Origin: Symbiodinium microadriaticum
Taxonomy: Eukaryota; Sar; Dinophyceae; Suessiales; Symbiodiniaceae
DNA length: 64,000 nucleotides
Assembly: GCA_001939145.1 (NCBI GenBank)
Contig: LSRX01000365.1
Location: 1 to 64,000 of the forward strand
Direction: 5' to 3'
The translations under genes and the position numbers were made by a program. Below the pieces are notes generated by a model. That model searched no databases. It was not told the DNA's origin and saw only the letters and a list, made by a program, of their open reading frames with translations. This document shows positions 21,303 to 32,770 of the stretch, in pieces; the stretch's first letter is position 1; each line of letters starts with the position of its first letter.

Positions 21303-23090
21303 TTACTGCGCAACCGGAAAACGCCGCGCAAACTGCGCATCTGTCAAAGAGATTACTTTGGCAAGCTTCAACAGGCAATCGTGCCGATGCAGGATGCCCG
21401 AACGACGATACAAGCGAGCATAGCTATAGCCGAGCAGCGGCGGATGATACACGATCAAACTACCGATCATTCCGTCGGCAAAAAGTTGTTGCAGGAGACT
21501 CAACTTGGGAGAGAGGTTTCTGTCGATACTGTAACTCAGAAGCCTGGGAAAATCGGCAACGGCTTTCGCTACCTGTTTTCGGCTCAGCCCAACCGCCTCC
21601 AGCCAAGCCACTGTGGGTTTCAGATTGTCTTCAATGCTCAAGCCCAGGACCTGCGGAAAACCAGCCACGACTTTGGCCACCTGCGACCGGCTAAGACCAA
21701 CATCTTCAAGCCATGTGGCTTTGGGTTTCAGATTGGCTTCAATGCTCAAGCCCAGGACCTGCGGACAAGCAGCCACGACTTTGGCCACCTGCATCCGGCT
21801 CAGACCAACATCTTCAAGCCATGCGGCTTTCGGTTTCAGATTGGCTTCAATGCTGTAACCCATGACTTGTGGGTGCCTAGCAACGACTTTGGCCACCTGC
21901 ACCCGGCTTAGACCAAAATCCTCAAGGAATGCCGCTTTGGGTTTCAGATTGGCTTCAATGCTCAAGCCCAGGACCTGCGGACAAGCAGCCACTACTTTGG
22001 CCACCTGCATCCGGCTCAGACCAACATCTTCAAGCCATGCCACTTTCGGTTTCAGATTGGCTTCAATGCTCAAGCCCAGGACCTGTGGACAACCAGCCAC
22101 GATTTTGGCCACCTGCATCCGGTTTAGACCAACATCTTCAAGCCATGCGGCTTTGGGTTTCAGATTGGCTTCAATGCTGTAGCCCATGACTTGTGGGTGC
22201 CTAGCAACGACTTTGGCCACCTGCATCCGGCTCAGACCAACATCTTCAAGCCATGCAGCTTTGGGTTTCAGAGTTCCATTCATGCCGGTTCCCCAGATTC
22301 TTGGAAACTTGCTTGCTAAGGCGTGAATCGTGGCCACTGGCAACTCCAAATCCTCTTCCAGGAACCCGAGCACGTCGGCTTTGTTGACCTCGGAGGCCCC
22401 GGTGAAAAGGGCCTGACTTGCAAATGTGCATGCCTCAGAAAAAAATCGCTCCATCTCCGCTTTGCGCACTGCGTGGAGACGCTTGCAAACATCCGCTCGA
22501 AAAACATGCTGGTGGCCATTGAGAAGGTGCCCCGCAGTTTGGCACAGGACATGGTTTAATGACGGCGTGTGGCCTGCACGCCATGCATTCACAATGACCT
22601 GTATCGAGTTTTCCATGCCGCTCAAACTCAGTCGGCTATGCCGAATTCGCAGCACATGCGAGCCGGCGGGCGCATACTCCAGCAGGGCATTTGTCTTTCG
22701 CTCGTCTGTGCTGTGCCCCTGCAGACAGTAGTGTCGATAGTACCCGTCATACTCGACGAAGAGCGCTGCATCTTCCTCGTTCAGCACCCCATAGGCTGTG
22801 ATGTCTGGGCACAGCCAGCGCGAACCCCAATTCTCCGAAGGCTCCACTGGGAAGTCCCGAAAGAGCTCCCCGATGGGCTCACCCGGCATCAGAAGCTTGG
22901 CAAGCCGGGACAACAGCTCCACTTCCGCATAGCTCCGGTGCAGAGTTCGAGCTCGGCCCTTCCTCCACCAGAGCGGCGCGTCACAAAGGTGGCGAGAAGC
23001 AACAAGAAGCCGGATTGGATGCCAGGTTTCCTTCAAGGATGCGACACGCTGCCATGGATTCCTGCACCGCCCCATCGACCACAGCATCAT
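21303..23090 (-). CDS. mTERF-repeat protein with N-terminal RAP/Vsr-like nuclease-fold domain
   Basis: A 595-residue intronless frame. Residues 1-50 are Arg/Trp-rich and almost free of acidic residues, like an organelle-targeting leader. Residues about 52-175 hold a domain with C-P-D (94-96), FVEYDGYYRH (111-120), DERK (129-132) and VLRIRH (146-151). This resembles the PD-(D/E)XK-fold 'EYDG..H...K..L' pattern of Vsr-like nucleases and the related RAP RNA-binding domain. Residues 274-525 are seven 36-residue repeats (LKPKAAWLEDVGLSRMQVAK, then a Pro-containing second helix) matching the mTERF helical repeat. A worn eighth repeat ends the protein. mTERF proteins bind nucleic acid and control transcription, splicing or ribosome assembly in mitochondria and plastids. 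The start is the first ATG of the open frame; ATGs at codons 2 and 6 are alternatives. No relic spliced leader is seen upstream. Confidence 0.85.
   Translation of the reverse strand: MMLWSMGRCRNPWQRVASLKETWHPIRLLVASRHLCDAPLWWRKGRARTLHRSYAEVELLSRLAKLLMPGEPIGELFRDFPVEPSENWGSRWLCPDITAYGVLNEEDAALFVEYDGYYRHYCLQGHSTDERKTNALLEYAPAGSHVLRIRHSRLSLSGMENSIQVIVNAWRAGHTPSLNHVLCQTAGHLLNGHQHVFRADVCKRLHAVRKAEMERFFSEACTFASQALFTGASEVNKADVLGFLEEDLELPVATIHALASKFPRIWGTGMNGTLKPKAAWLEDVGLSRMQVAKVVARHPQVMGYSIEANLKPKAAWLEDVGLNRMQVAKIVAGCPQVLGLSIEANLKPKVAWLEDVGLSRMQVAKVVAACPQVLGLSIEANLKPKAAFLEDFGLSRVQVAKVVARHPQVMGYSIEANLKPKAAWLEDVGLSRMQVAKVVAACPQVLGLSIEANLKPKATWLEDVGLSRSQVAKVVAGFPQVLGLSIEDNLKPTVAWLEAVGLSRKQVAKAVADFPRLLSYSIDRNLSPKLSLLQQLFADGMIGSLIVYHPPLLGYSYARLYRRSGILHRHDCLLKLAKVISLTDAQFARRFPVAQ
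21516..22271 (-). repeat. 108-bp tandem repeats encoding mTERF units (7 copies)
   Basis: Seven consecutive 108-base units inside the coding frame. Six are nearly identical at DNA level; the seventh, nearest the C-terminus, is more diverged. Units 1 and 4 carry the variant reading RHPQVMGYSIEAN, while units 2, 3, 5 and 6 read CPQVLGLSI or FPQVLGLSI. This alternation points to unequal exchange or gene conversion in multi-unit blocks. On the plus strand the array opens several long antisense frames, which are shadows. Confidence 0.92.
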
Positions 23091-23474
23091 CTCATCCCCT
23101 CATCCCTCTTCTGGCATGTCCGCCCCGCATAACTCTACTTCCCGCTTGGCTGCAAGCTTCCTGCAGAATCTTGACGAATAGGCGTGGATGTTGCGTGGGG
23201 GAGGCTCGCAGCTCGCACTGACTTCAACCCGAACCTCTCGACACCAAGCTTTATACCTTGTCTTTCTAGACTACCGACAGACGTCTTCCGGCATGAAGGT
23301 TACCTTTCAAGCTCAAGGCTGAAGCTACAAGGGGCAGTAGCTCGAAAAGGCCGGAGCTTCCGGCTCGAGGTTTGGAAGGTCGGTGCTTCCACAGACTTAC
23401 GGAAAGTGGCGACCCCGGAATTCGAAGGCGCACCTCCAACCCTTGAACAAGATCCCACAAAGCGACCCAAAGAA

Positions 23475-23530
23475 CCCTAAACCCCTCAACCCCTCAACCC
23501 CTAAACCCTAAACTCCTAAACCCTACCTAA
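23475..23530. repeat. CCCTAAA cluster
   Basis: About seven near-exact C-rich units (AACCCCTAAACCC, ACTCCTAAACCC) upstream of the mTERF-like gene. Confidence 0.75.
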
Positions 23531-24283
23531 AGAACCCTGAAAACTCGATACACAAGTTCCCCAAAGAGGAAGGAGGATGCCGGCAAGGCTCCCACTCGGC
23601 AACTTCAGGTCAACTCCGAACTCGAACCTGCGGACTTAGGTTTTTGGCAGTTAGGGCTTTAGGAATTTAGGGTGCATGGGGCTTTAGGTTTTAGTGGTTC
23701 GTGTAACTAGGGGATATAGGGTATAGAAGATGCGTTGAGACTGCAGGGTTCCGGGGGACTTGGGATTTGTTCGGTGAACCTTTAGATTAGGTTTTGTTTT
23801 GCTTAAGGGTTTCCGGTGTGGGAAAGGTCCTACCCGAGGCCGCCACTATGCGTAGTGGAAGTTCTGCGGTAGTTGTCCATCTTATAGGCTTGTTTCAACA
23901 AGAGTTAATCCTACGAGCATGCTTTCCATTAGTCCAAAACACATCTTCTTCATTCCTTGGTTGACATGGATTCCTTTTTTTTTTGTCGCCCCTTTTCCCT
24001 CGGCCTGTGAAGGTCTCAAGAATGCCACTCTGGCTGAGGCTTGGTTCGGGAGGCCCTTCGACAACAAATCAACACTTACACCAAAGTCACAACCCGATAG
24101 CTTACGTAGCCCATAGGAACCCTTGTTCCTCCCGATACGGAGTCAGCCAACTGCTCGCTACGCCCCTGTGGGTGCTGTCCAAGTGCCTGCAGCCTCCTGA
24201 CACATGGATTCGGGGTCCAGGGTTTAGGGCTCTCCAGATCTGCGCAGCCAGATGCTGAAGGTAAAGCTCTGGAACATAAGACA

Positions 24284-24340
24284 GGGGCCATAATCAACAA
24301 ACTAGGGTTTCGGTGTATATTCTGCTCTGAATATGTGAAC
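24284..24340. mobile_element. Family C fragment, copy C5
   Basis: GGGGCCATAATCAACAA followed by AGGGTTTCGGTGTATATTCT matches the left half and core of C1. The right inverted repeat is missing. Confidence 0.5.
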
Positions 24341-24896
24341 TGCAAGGCTGTAAGGAGATGCTATTGCACAAAGTATTGCTGAAAATTCCGACCCAAAATG
24401 CCCTATACTATGTAACACGGACTGCGTGCTGTCCAGGTCGCTCGAGGATTTTGCACTTGTCCTGACAGCCATGCGATGATGAGGACGAGTGCATGATCGG
24501 CGCTGTCGAAATTAGTTGCATCTTCTCTGTAGTGTGGAGTAGTCTGGGCTACAGGCTAGTGCGTGAAGTACGGGGAATAAGGTCAGACGTAGCAGTCGAG
24601 CCGAAGGAAAGTGATCGAAGAACGCCGCTTCGCTGAGGAAGCCGTGCGGTCGGGATAGAAACGTCTACGAATACAACTCCCGGGTTCGACATGACATATA
24701 GCACAGAAGCCAGCCTCGGTAACATACCATCGGTTCACCTCCCGACCGAAGATGTAGTAAATCTAAGACCCCGTAGAGATTTACCATATCATCTATTGGT
24801 ACCCAAGTTTCTACCAAACAAGCCGCGGCACAAGAAACTTGGCTGTGAGCTAAATCCTGAAGATTCTTCAACTGGATGCCCGTACGAATGTATTTC

Positions 24897-24930
24897 TGTA
24901 TGCATGTCTGTATGTATGTATGTATGTATG

Positions 24931-24961
<31 letters not shown>

Positions 24962-25065
24962 TGTGTGATATGTATGATATGTATGCAATGCATGCATGCA
25001 TGCATGCATGCATGCATGCATGTATGCGTGTATGTATGAGTGTGTGCGCATGCGTGTGCGTGTAT
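24897..25065. repeat. (TATG)n and (CATG)n microsatellites
   Basis: A run of about 15 TATG units is followed by TGTGATATG variants and about 9 CATG units, then TG-rich remnants. Poly-Met/Cys/Val frames across it are artefacts. Confidence 0.95.
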
Positions 25066-25900
25066 GAAGATGCACCTAGCTATCGATCTATCGAACTATC
25101 AAATTTTCGATAGATCTATCAATCGATCGGGCCGTCTATCTATGTACAGTCATGTACATACATAGGCTCTACAAACATATTCAGGCGTATAGGCTAGAGC
25201 TCGGCAGCATCTGTGCCTTCAAGGCTGCGAGCCCCTCTTTGACCGCCATAATCTGCTCCTGTGGGCCAGGCTTGATGAGGGATGTTCGGGTAAGGTCTAG
25301 GGTTATGGAGTGTGTATCATGGATCTTGGCATCTTGGAGGGAACTTCAGGCTTAGGATTTAGAGGATGACAACACTCGCTACATGCTCTGCAAGCCCACT
25401 TCTTAGGGCAGAGTTGAGAGATCTGCCTTGGTCAGGCATGGCTTGCAATGAACGGCTTAGGCGACGTAGATAGACCTCACTTACAGACGCACTTGCCACA
25501 AGATCTAGTCTGTCCTTGAGGCTTACAGTATCTATCATTCGTCAGGCCCAGCCACCGGGTTACTTTTCGACCCCAGTACAGTGTGTAGCCCTGGATTCGC
25601 CATGAACCCCAAAGCCCAAGCCGTCAACCCCAAAACACCGAAAGGTAAAACCCAAAACGCCTGGATCCCTAGACCCCAAACCCGAAACCCCCGAACCCGT
25701 GTTCCAAGTCCCCTAAGCCTTTCCGGACCGTTCAGGAAACCAAGTCCTCGGCGGCGGACTCCTTGACACCAATCCTTGGGCTTACGACGACCGTCCATGC
25801 AATGCATAGACGAAGTAGCTGCTGTCTTTTGATGATGAAGGGACTTCGGAACAGGGATTTAAACAAGGTCACTACTCAAAGTCTTATCTATTTAGAACTA

Positions 25901-25956
25901 TACTACCCCTAGTTGGGATACGTATGACCCCAGGCCCTAGTTATTATTCAGGCCCC
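25901..25956. mobile_element. Family C fragment, copy C6
   Basis: The right end TTATTATTCAGGCCCC and the adjoining GACCCCAGGCCCTAG align with the right half of the copy at 47574-47653. The left end is unclear. Confidence 0.45.
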
Positions 25957-26987
25957 AGAACCTTCTTAAGTAAGACCTATGCTTCGGGGCTAGAGTGCTT
26001 TGGCAGACTCGGGTCGAGGAAACTTGCATTTACTCCACCTAAAGCCTCAGATGCCCGATGGTTGTTCATGCTTGATGTGCTGTGCTACTAGCAGATCCAG
26101 AGCTTTCAATCTCCGCGCAAAACGAGACCCTTGGCCGCCTAAGCCGTACAGCTGACAGTAGGGTCTGTGATGAGGATTTACAGCCAGGCTGCTAATGAAA
26201 TGAAGCATGTATCGTTAGAAGCTCTTCTGTACACGGTGTATGGGTAGCAGTTTATTGGTAGGATCAGAGTTCTAGGTGCAAGGTTACGGGCTCAGCTAGC
26301 GCTTAAGCTCGTCCCCCAACAAGACCTCACAATAAATGCTGAGCCGTACCCTAAGGCACAGAAACCAAACCTGCAACATTCTGTGACCTCAAACCTAAAC
26401 CGCGCCAAGAACATATCAGCTTCTCCATCTACTTGCTAAACATTCATGCGACTTCCATAGCCTTGTGGCTCTGTGAAGCTGGAAACTCCTGACCACAGGT
26501 CGGCTTGAATAAGATGTCAACCTGCTGCTTCGGGACTACATCGAAACTGAGCTTTAGGTTCGAAGAATTTTGAACTGAGCCCTCCTCTGAACCCCGGCAA
26601 AGAACATCTTAGTGTCATCACGACATGGCGGACGGCGCGGGCCATGGCTGAGCGAAACATCGGCCCACGACAGAGCCAAGTTGGCAAATCAGCTGCGAGC
26701 GCGACGACGGGTTCCTGACTAAACCCTTCAAGGAGTAATTAGGAGCATTAGCCGTCTTCGTCCTGGTGGTGGACGTCGGTGGTGGTTGTGGTAACACTTT
26801 GTGGCGAATCTTTTGGTGAAGTTTGGGTGGTCGACAAAAGTCTGCCGCGGCCGAAATAGAACAGCTGCATGCTATCGGGATTTCCCAGCCCTGAAGTATC
26901 ACGAGTCGCACATTTGTCACCTCATTCTTCCGATTCTGCTGCCACCAGTAGGAAGGACTCGCTGTCCTCGAGACGAAAAGGCTCGGG

Positions 26988-27017
26988 GCGGAGAGGGGGG
27001 GGGTGGGGGCGGAGGGA
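26988..27017 (+). other. G-tract cluster, possible quadruplex
   Basis: Several runs of three or more G (a run of eight, then five, with shorter runs around them) within 30 bases satisfy the simple G-quadruplex pattern. No gene context. Confidence 0.4.
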
Positions 27018-27306
27018 GTGTGATGTGTATTCTACACTATTCTACACGCTATGTAGGGGAGGGATATTTTTTTGCTAGCAGGGAGATCACCGATGTCTGT
27101 TCATATGGGTAGTTTTCAATGGGTGCCTGTTGGGGTCCTTTTTATAAGCAAGACTCATCAAGAGTGCATGCTGCCCATCCCCGTGTTATGCAAACTCAAG
27201 CTGCCTCCACCGGGTTCGGGCGGCTAGCTTGGTTCAGGGCATTGGGATGCCGGACACGACAGTCAGCCATGGTTCCTTGTAGTATCGGGAGGCAGCCCAG
27301 CCTTTT

Positions 27307-27368
27307 GGGTAGTTCTCTAAATTAGGGTCCCCCTTTAGGTCCCCAGTATAGTACGGCACCCTTATATT
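27307..27368. mobile_element. Family A element, half copy A2
   Basis: The left end GGGTAGTTCTCTAAATTAGG and the core GTATAGTACGGCACCCTTATA are intact. The right inverted repeat is absent. The core runs opposite to A1, A3 and A4. Confidence 0.8.
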
Positions 27369-28064
27369 TCGGATATTTCGAAACACGTCCAAGCCGTGCT
27401 GATTCGGAAACAAAACGAACGAGATCTATACTAGAGTATAAATCAGTATAAAAGTGTAAAATATGGGCTGGGTTTGGCATCAAGGTCGCAGCTTTAGGTA
27501 GCGTTGCAGGCATCAGCCTGGCCCAACAAAGCTGTCATTGGCACGGGGCTTCGCACGAGCAGCCTACCACAAGGCTGCGATTGATGTCGAAATCTCTCCT
27601 ACAGCCATGCAGTTGAAAGTATTTGAAGACACTGGTGCGGCCATCCGAAAACCAGCTGCAGAAATGACTGTTGCAAAACCAGTCTGCACAGAAAACGTTA
27701 GTTGTACCTTACCTCCCATCTAAGTCCGGACGGACAACACCATCCGTCGCAACCTGAAACGATCCACCGAAGAAAGTATCGAGACCCCAGGCAGGGATCC
27801 GAATTCCCAGACCATTCATCCAAGAAGACCATCCGCAAGCCTGAAGCCCGCAGGCCTTAGATTTCCTAGATCCCCATAGAACTTCTGCATAACCCTAGCC
27901 TAAGCCCCAAACCCCAATCCCCAACTTGTAACAAAAGGCCTAGCCCCTTAACACTTGAGGTGGCCAACCCTAACCTCTAGATCTAGAGCCCTACAAAAAT
28001 CTGCAACCAGGAAACCAAAGACGCACCGAAGAGAGCTGCGGCGGCCTGCATCACCTTTGAGGGG

Positions 28065-28086
28065 CTCTCTCTCTCTCTCTCTCTCT
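28065..28086. repeat. (CT)n microsatellite
   Basis: Eleven uninterrupted CT units. Confidence 0.95.
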
Positions 28087-29096
28087 GTCGAGGGGGGGCG
28101 GTGAGTGTCAAAGATTAGAGCTGTAGTTAGATGAGAGCCTCGTCAGCCCAACAACGAACTGAGCGATAAAAGATCCCACGATCCAGGATACAGTCTGGTG
28201 CTGTGGGGCATGACTGCAAAGAAGCTCCGAGTGCCGCAAAATGCATGAAACCGTAAACCGATAAGACCATGATCGAACAGAGCAGTACGACGACCCTCGG
28301 AACCGTTCACTCACATTCCCTTTCGATACCTTTGCCTGGCATGCTACTAACCACCAAAAGCATAAGTGCAACACTGAAAATTCTGAAAAACACCTCTTTA
28401 GGTGCATGCTCTCAAGATGCCCGAAGCAACGACGAAGCGCATGATCGTGGGACCGACAGCCAAGGTAAGGGAAGCGTGTGTGCCAAGCCAAGTCGCCTTC
28501 AGGACAAAGTCGATGAGCGTCGCTATCCTGGGCTCTTACAACAACCTACATCATGGACCTACATAGTCGTGCGTGCAACTTTGCCTGGTGGTCGCTGGGC
28601 GCGGCTTTGTCTTGGAAGCTGGAGAAACGGATTCCAGAATATGTAGCGTCGTCCGGGGTAGCAGAGGGAGCAGCATCACAAACTAAGGCAATCACTCGTC
28701 CGGGCAAATACGGCTCGAATAGCATCTCACAAACACTGCAAACATGTGCAGGCACAGTTACACAGTATTTACAGGCCCTTGAAACAGGCACTTTGCTCGT
28801 CACCCGGCAACCCTAACTGCAAGTAGTTACGCTCAAACCAGAAGCTGACACGAGAGAGCTCAACGAAGGTTCATTGAGAAAAACCCCATGCCTGAACTCC
28901 ACTTCACAGGTCCGACTATTCCCGAACCCCACCGAACCCTGGACCGCCAAGCCGTGGCCGGGCGGCAGGTTCAGGACCTTGATCCAGCTGCCCTGATCTT
29001 TGCCTCCGTCGCCCGGCACTAGCGAGCTTGGGCCAGGGTCCCAGACATGGACTTAGATGCGAGGTAAAGAGCCTGGCGTGCATATGCATCTGATAT

Positions 29097-29099
29097 CTC

Positions 29100-29149
<50 letters not shown>

Positions 29150-29510
29150 CATATAAATACACACACACACACACATTTGGATTACGTTGCCTTACATCAC
29201 ATTACATTACATTACATGACATTACATTTGCATTACATTTAACTTTATATTACATTATTACACTACATTACATTACATCACATCATATTATATTACATTA
29301 CATTACTAATTACATTACATTACATTACATTACATTACGCTACATTACATTACATTACATTACATTACATTACATTACATTACGCTACATTACATTACAT
29401 TGCATTGCACTGCATTGCATTACAATACCATACCATACCATTTGTACATATATACATACATACATACATACATACATACATACATACATACATACATACA
29501 TACATGCACA
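29097..29510. repeat. Microsatellite block: (TA)n, (CA)n, (ATTAC)n, (CATA)n
   Basis: In order: TA with CA interruptions (29097-29175), a long pentanucleotide array of ATTAC with point variants such as GCTAC and ATCAC (about 29190-29440), then CATA (about 29445-29505). The ATTAC array is the longest pentanucleotide tract in the window. Confidence 0.95.
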
Positions 29511-32500
29511 CAAAGAGATACCCATGCATTGCATTTGCACGGCATCACTCGACCTTGGATGTTCGATTTCCGCATGCCCAGATGCAAGTCAAGTCACTGG
29601 TAAAGCCTTATTTAGAGCACGGAGTTGAGGACTTTTCTGCAATTTGCACACATGCACAGGGGGCCTGAGCAAAAGGGCTCCGAACTAGGCAGCTTCGTGG
29701 ACGGGCCCTTGTCAGCAAGTCACATTTGGTAAACACACATTACACGATTGGTTTCGTTGAGGGCCTGGTTCATGGGCCATTCGCCTTATGTTCCTTTTCA
29801 TTAGCAGACCCCTGGGCCCTGCACCTTCCATCTCAAAGCAAAAGACCGCGATCAGCATAACCACCTGGTTGCGCACGAGTCGTTGTGCCCTTGATGCAGA
29901 TCCGGACAGCTGGGGACTTCGTTAGGGCTTCGGGCTTCCAGGATTGGTAGGGGATCCATCCCTCCTCTGCTTCGGGTTTAGGGCTTAGGCTTAGGGTTAT
30001 CCCGGGAAGGCTTTATGCGAAGGACATGAGCGAAAAATAAGGTGTACATCCTACTCATACCGCTCGGATAAAAGCTCGGTTTCAGGGTTTTAGAAGTTTG
30101 GAACCATCTACACAAGTCCAGCTTGCTGTCTTTTGCGAGGGACTGGGCTCCTGATCACTCCGAAGCCAGGTTCACACATGGAGTCTTACAAGGATGCTCA
30201 AAGCCGGCCCGATCTCCACCGAGATGCTTCAGCTCCGGATTTGGCTGACTGCATGGTTTGGGGCTCAGGCCTTCGGGCCAGGGACATTCTCAATAGCTGT
30301 CGCAGGCAGATGACATACACGTGCTCAGGGCTTTCTAGCTGAGAAGCATCGGCGCAGCCGGCTGCGACGGAGTAGCTCAGCTCCTTCATCCCAGGGTTCG
30401 TGGGCGCATGGAGCTGCAAAGCTGGTCTCGGCAATCTACCTTGTTCCTGAACTTAGCAGGTCTTCCGAAGTGGAGGGATACACATTCCCAGATTAGTTTG
30501 TCTCCTGTCTCCTTTCTGATGTAGTTCATCTCTTAGCCACGGCCCCTTCCAATGTATGCCTGTCAATTGAAAAACGCCTTCCAGCAGTCATAGCCAGGAG
30601 GCTGGGCATCGTTGGTCCAGCAGCTGAGGCGTCGTGAGAAACAAACCGCCCTTGGAGACCCAACAATTGGAGACTCAGGGGTTCCCAGGCTCCACAGGAA
30701 GACCCTCTATTTGAAAAGGCTGCGTTCTGGGCACGCTATGAAGACGTCATACTCTTGCATCTAACCGAATTGCAGGCTGTATTGGCTGTATTTCAACACA
30801 GTGAAACCTTCTGTTGCACCACGAAAACAGCCATAAGAAGTGACATCTGCATGTGGGCTCTTCTCAACACCAAGTGGCAAACCTGGAGATACTCACTGAG
30901 AAAGCCATGGAAGACCGTTCCGCTTGCCGAAGCACCGCCAAGGAACCATCCCAACCTAAACCTTGCTTCCCTAAAGCCGAGAACCAAAGGCACAAGTCCC
31001 AAACGCACCATAGTGCCGTTATGCCTGAATCCTGAAACCCTGTCAGCCCTGAACCCCAAACTGTTTCGTCCGTGGCTCGAAGAAGGCGAACAGAATCACT
31101 CCTGTCCCCATCATCGAGGACATCATCGCAGCAACTTGGACGCCCTGAATGCAGCAGGGCAGGCAAATCCTTACCCTCAAAGGACTCATACTTTAAGGCT
31201 TTTCGGCCCAAAGACCCTATTATATAAGGCTCTTGGGCTAATTTGATGCTAAGGGAAAAGGATTACAGGACTCTCTTCATCTTGGGCGCTCCCTACTTCT
31301 ACGTGTCAGAAATTCCCAGAAGCCCGTCTTCAGTGGCGGGGGCCGTTCCGGGATCCATGCTGCACATGCCGTGTTGTCTTCCTGGGGAAACACAGAACTG
31401 AAACTAGACCAGGTAATTCTCTTTCGTATCGTATGTGGAATGCTGGTGGACTAGTGCTTCGGAACTTCAGAACCTCCCTCATCTTCTGCATAATAAAACG
31501 TAGGAGCCTAGAGAAATAGTTCACCTAAACGCTTGCAGCTACTTCATGGTAGTCGTCCAGGTCTCCTGCCTGAGAGGCTCCAACATCGGCAGTGTATTCC
31601 CAGAACCTGGGTGGGGTGATGAATGTCCCAACCATGCACGTCTTCGCAATCAGAAGATCCAAGAACCTGCTCTATAGACCCTCTAGCCCCAGGTCTACGG
31701 CCCGAGCTCATTGGAGCCGAACTTGAGCCTGAGACCTTCAATGCTCCCTGCGAAGCTTCCGAACAACCTCACTATCCCAACACGACTTATCACCCTAAAG
31801 CCCCAGAGCCTAAAAAGCAACACCATAAAACCGCATAACACCGAAAGCACATGACACTAAATAAAGCAGTGTCAAGGCCTGGGCCTAAAAACTACCAAGA
31901 CTGGGTTTTGGTGAGGTTTAAATTTAAACTCTGCTTACACTCAGAAAACCAAAACAAACGTACGTAATAGCGATATGCAAGCCCCTGCAGCAACCTTCTA
32001 TAACTGTCAAAAAACACCTGTAAATATAGCCTTCATCAAAACAAAAAAGCGGTAATCAACCCTACAAGCCCCTGTGAATTTCCACCGAGGCACCACCAGG
32101 AAGCGGTCTGGTCGCACACATCCCAGGCAAACAGGACAGTGAAGTAGGCGATGCTGAACTTCCTTCTTAGGTTAACCCTAAGCCCTAAGCCCCAAAGCCC
32201 CCAAAGCCCCCAAAGCCCCTAAACCCCTAGACCCCAAAGCCCCTAAGCCCCTAAATCCCTAAGCCCTCAACCCGTAGTCAAACCCGAAACCCCAGTTTAC
32301 GGTTCTGGGTTTGTTTCGGATCTACGATCTCGGGGTCTATAGGGCCTCCGGGGCTCTGCTCCCCCACCCCACCCCGAACCGGCCTTTGCAAGGAAAGCCG
32401 TTCTTTGCGACAGCGCTGGGTCTGTGCAAATATGCACGCCTCGGTCAGAGCATAAAAGGGTCCAGATACAGAAAACCTTATGTAAGCAACTGTAATTTCA

Positions 32501-32677
32501 CACTTTCCACGGGATCCGACGGATCCGAATGACACAGCTTGATCGGCAGAATCCCCTGCAACCTAGTGCATCTTCTTCGTTCAGTTGTTTAAAGCCTGTG
32601 CCTAGCACAAACGCCATAAGCGTCTCGTGCTCTGCACGGGCCAGAGCTGTGCCCACAAACACATTCGGCACAACTTC
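29511..32677. other. Gene-free stretch
   Basis: No supportable gene. A plus-strand frame of 163 codons at 30755-31246 has no recognisable domain. C-rich telomere-like words rise in density at 31790-31830 and form a cluster at 32170-32290. Confidence 0.5.
32170..32290. repeat. C-rich degenerate telomere-like array
   Basis: Units near 8-9 bases (CCCCTAAAG, CCCCAAAGC) repeat about twelve times and end in TTTACGG-type words on the other strand. Confidence 0.7.
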
Positions 32678-32770
32678 CCTAAGGCTCCGGTAAGTAGTTC
32701 CTTTTTGGGATTACCTTATCGGATTCGAGATATAAACCATAAAAAGGAACTACTTAGGAGCCTATAGGTA
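32678..32770. mobile_element. Family B miniature inverted-repeat element, copy B1
   Basis: The inner parts of the ends, TAAGTAGTTCCTTTTT and AAAAAGGAACTACTTA, are perfect inverted repeats; outside them GGCTCC pairs with GGAGCC, with two extra bases on the left. The core (GGGATTACCTTAT then TATAAACCAT) matches B2 at 60721-60814 in inverted orientation. Confidence 0.8.

Larger units (their letters stand above)
23091..24896. other. Gene-free stretch upstream of the mTERF-like gene
   Basis: No supportable gene. It must hold the promoter of the minus-strand mTERF-like gene, but I recognise no TATA-like or TTTT-box element with confidence. 23475-23530 is a tight CCCTAAA cluster. A family C fragment is at 24284-24340. 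Confidence 0.5.
25066..28064. other. Gene-free stretch
   Basis: No supportable gene. A family C copy is at 25901-25956, a G-rich tract at about 26988-27017 and a half copy of family A at 27307-27368. Telomere-like C-rich words occur at 25605-25720 and 27880-27980. Confidence 0.5.

Noticed and set aside
21216..22189. Plus-strand repeat frames over the mTERF array
   Set aside because: Antisense shadows kept open by the 108-base period. The minus strand gives a known fold.
24465..24520. Possible hammerhead ribozyme core (GATGATGAGGACGAG, then TCGAAATT)
   Set aside because: The conserved CUGANGA box is not met, because an A replaces the required C, and no convincing three-stem arrangement was found.
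24665..25113. Met/Cys/His-rich frames
   Set aside because: Translations of TATG and CATG microsatellites.
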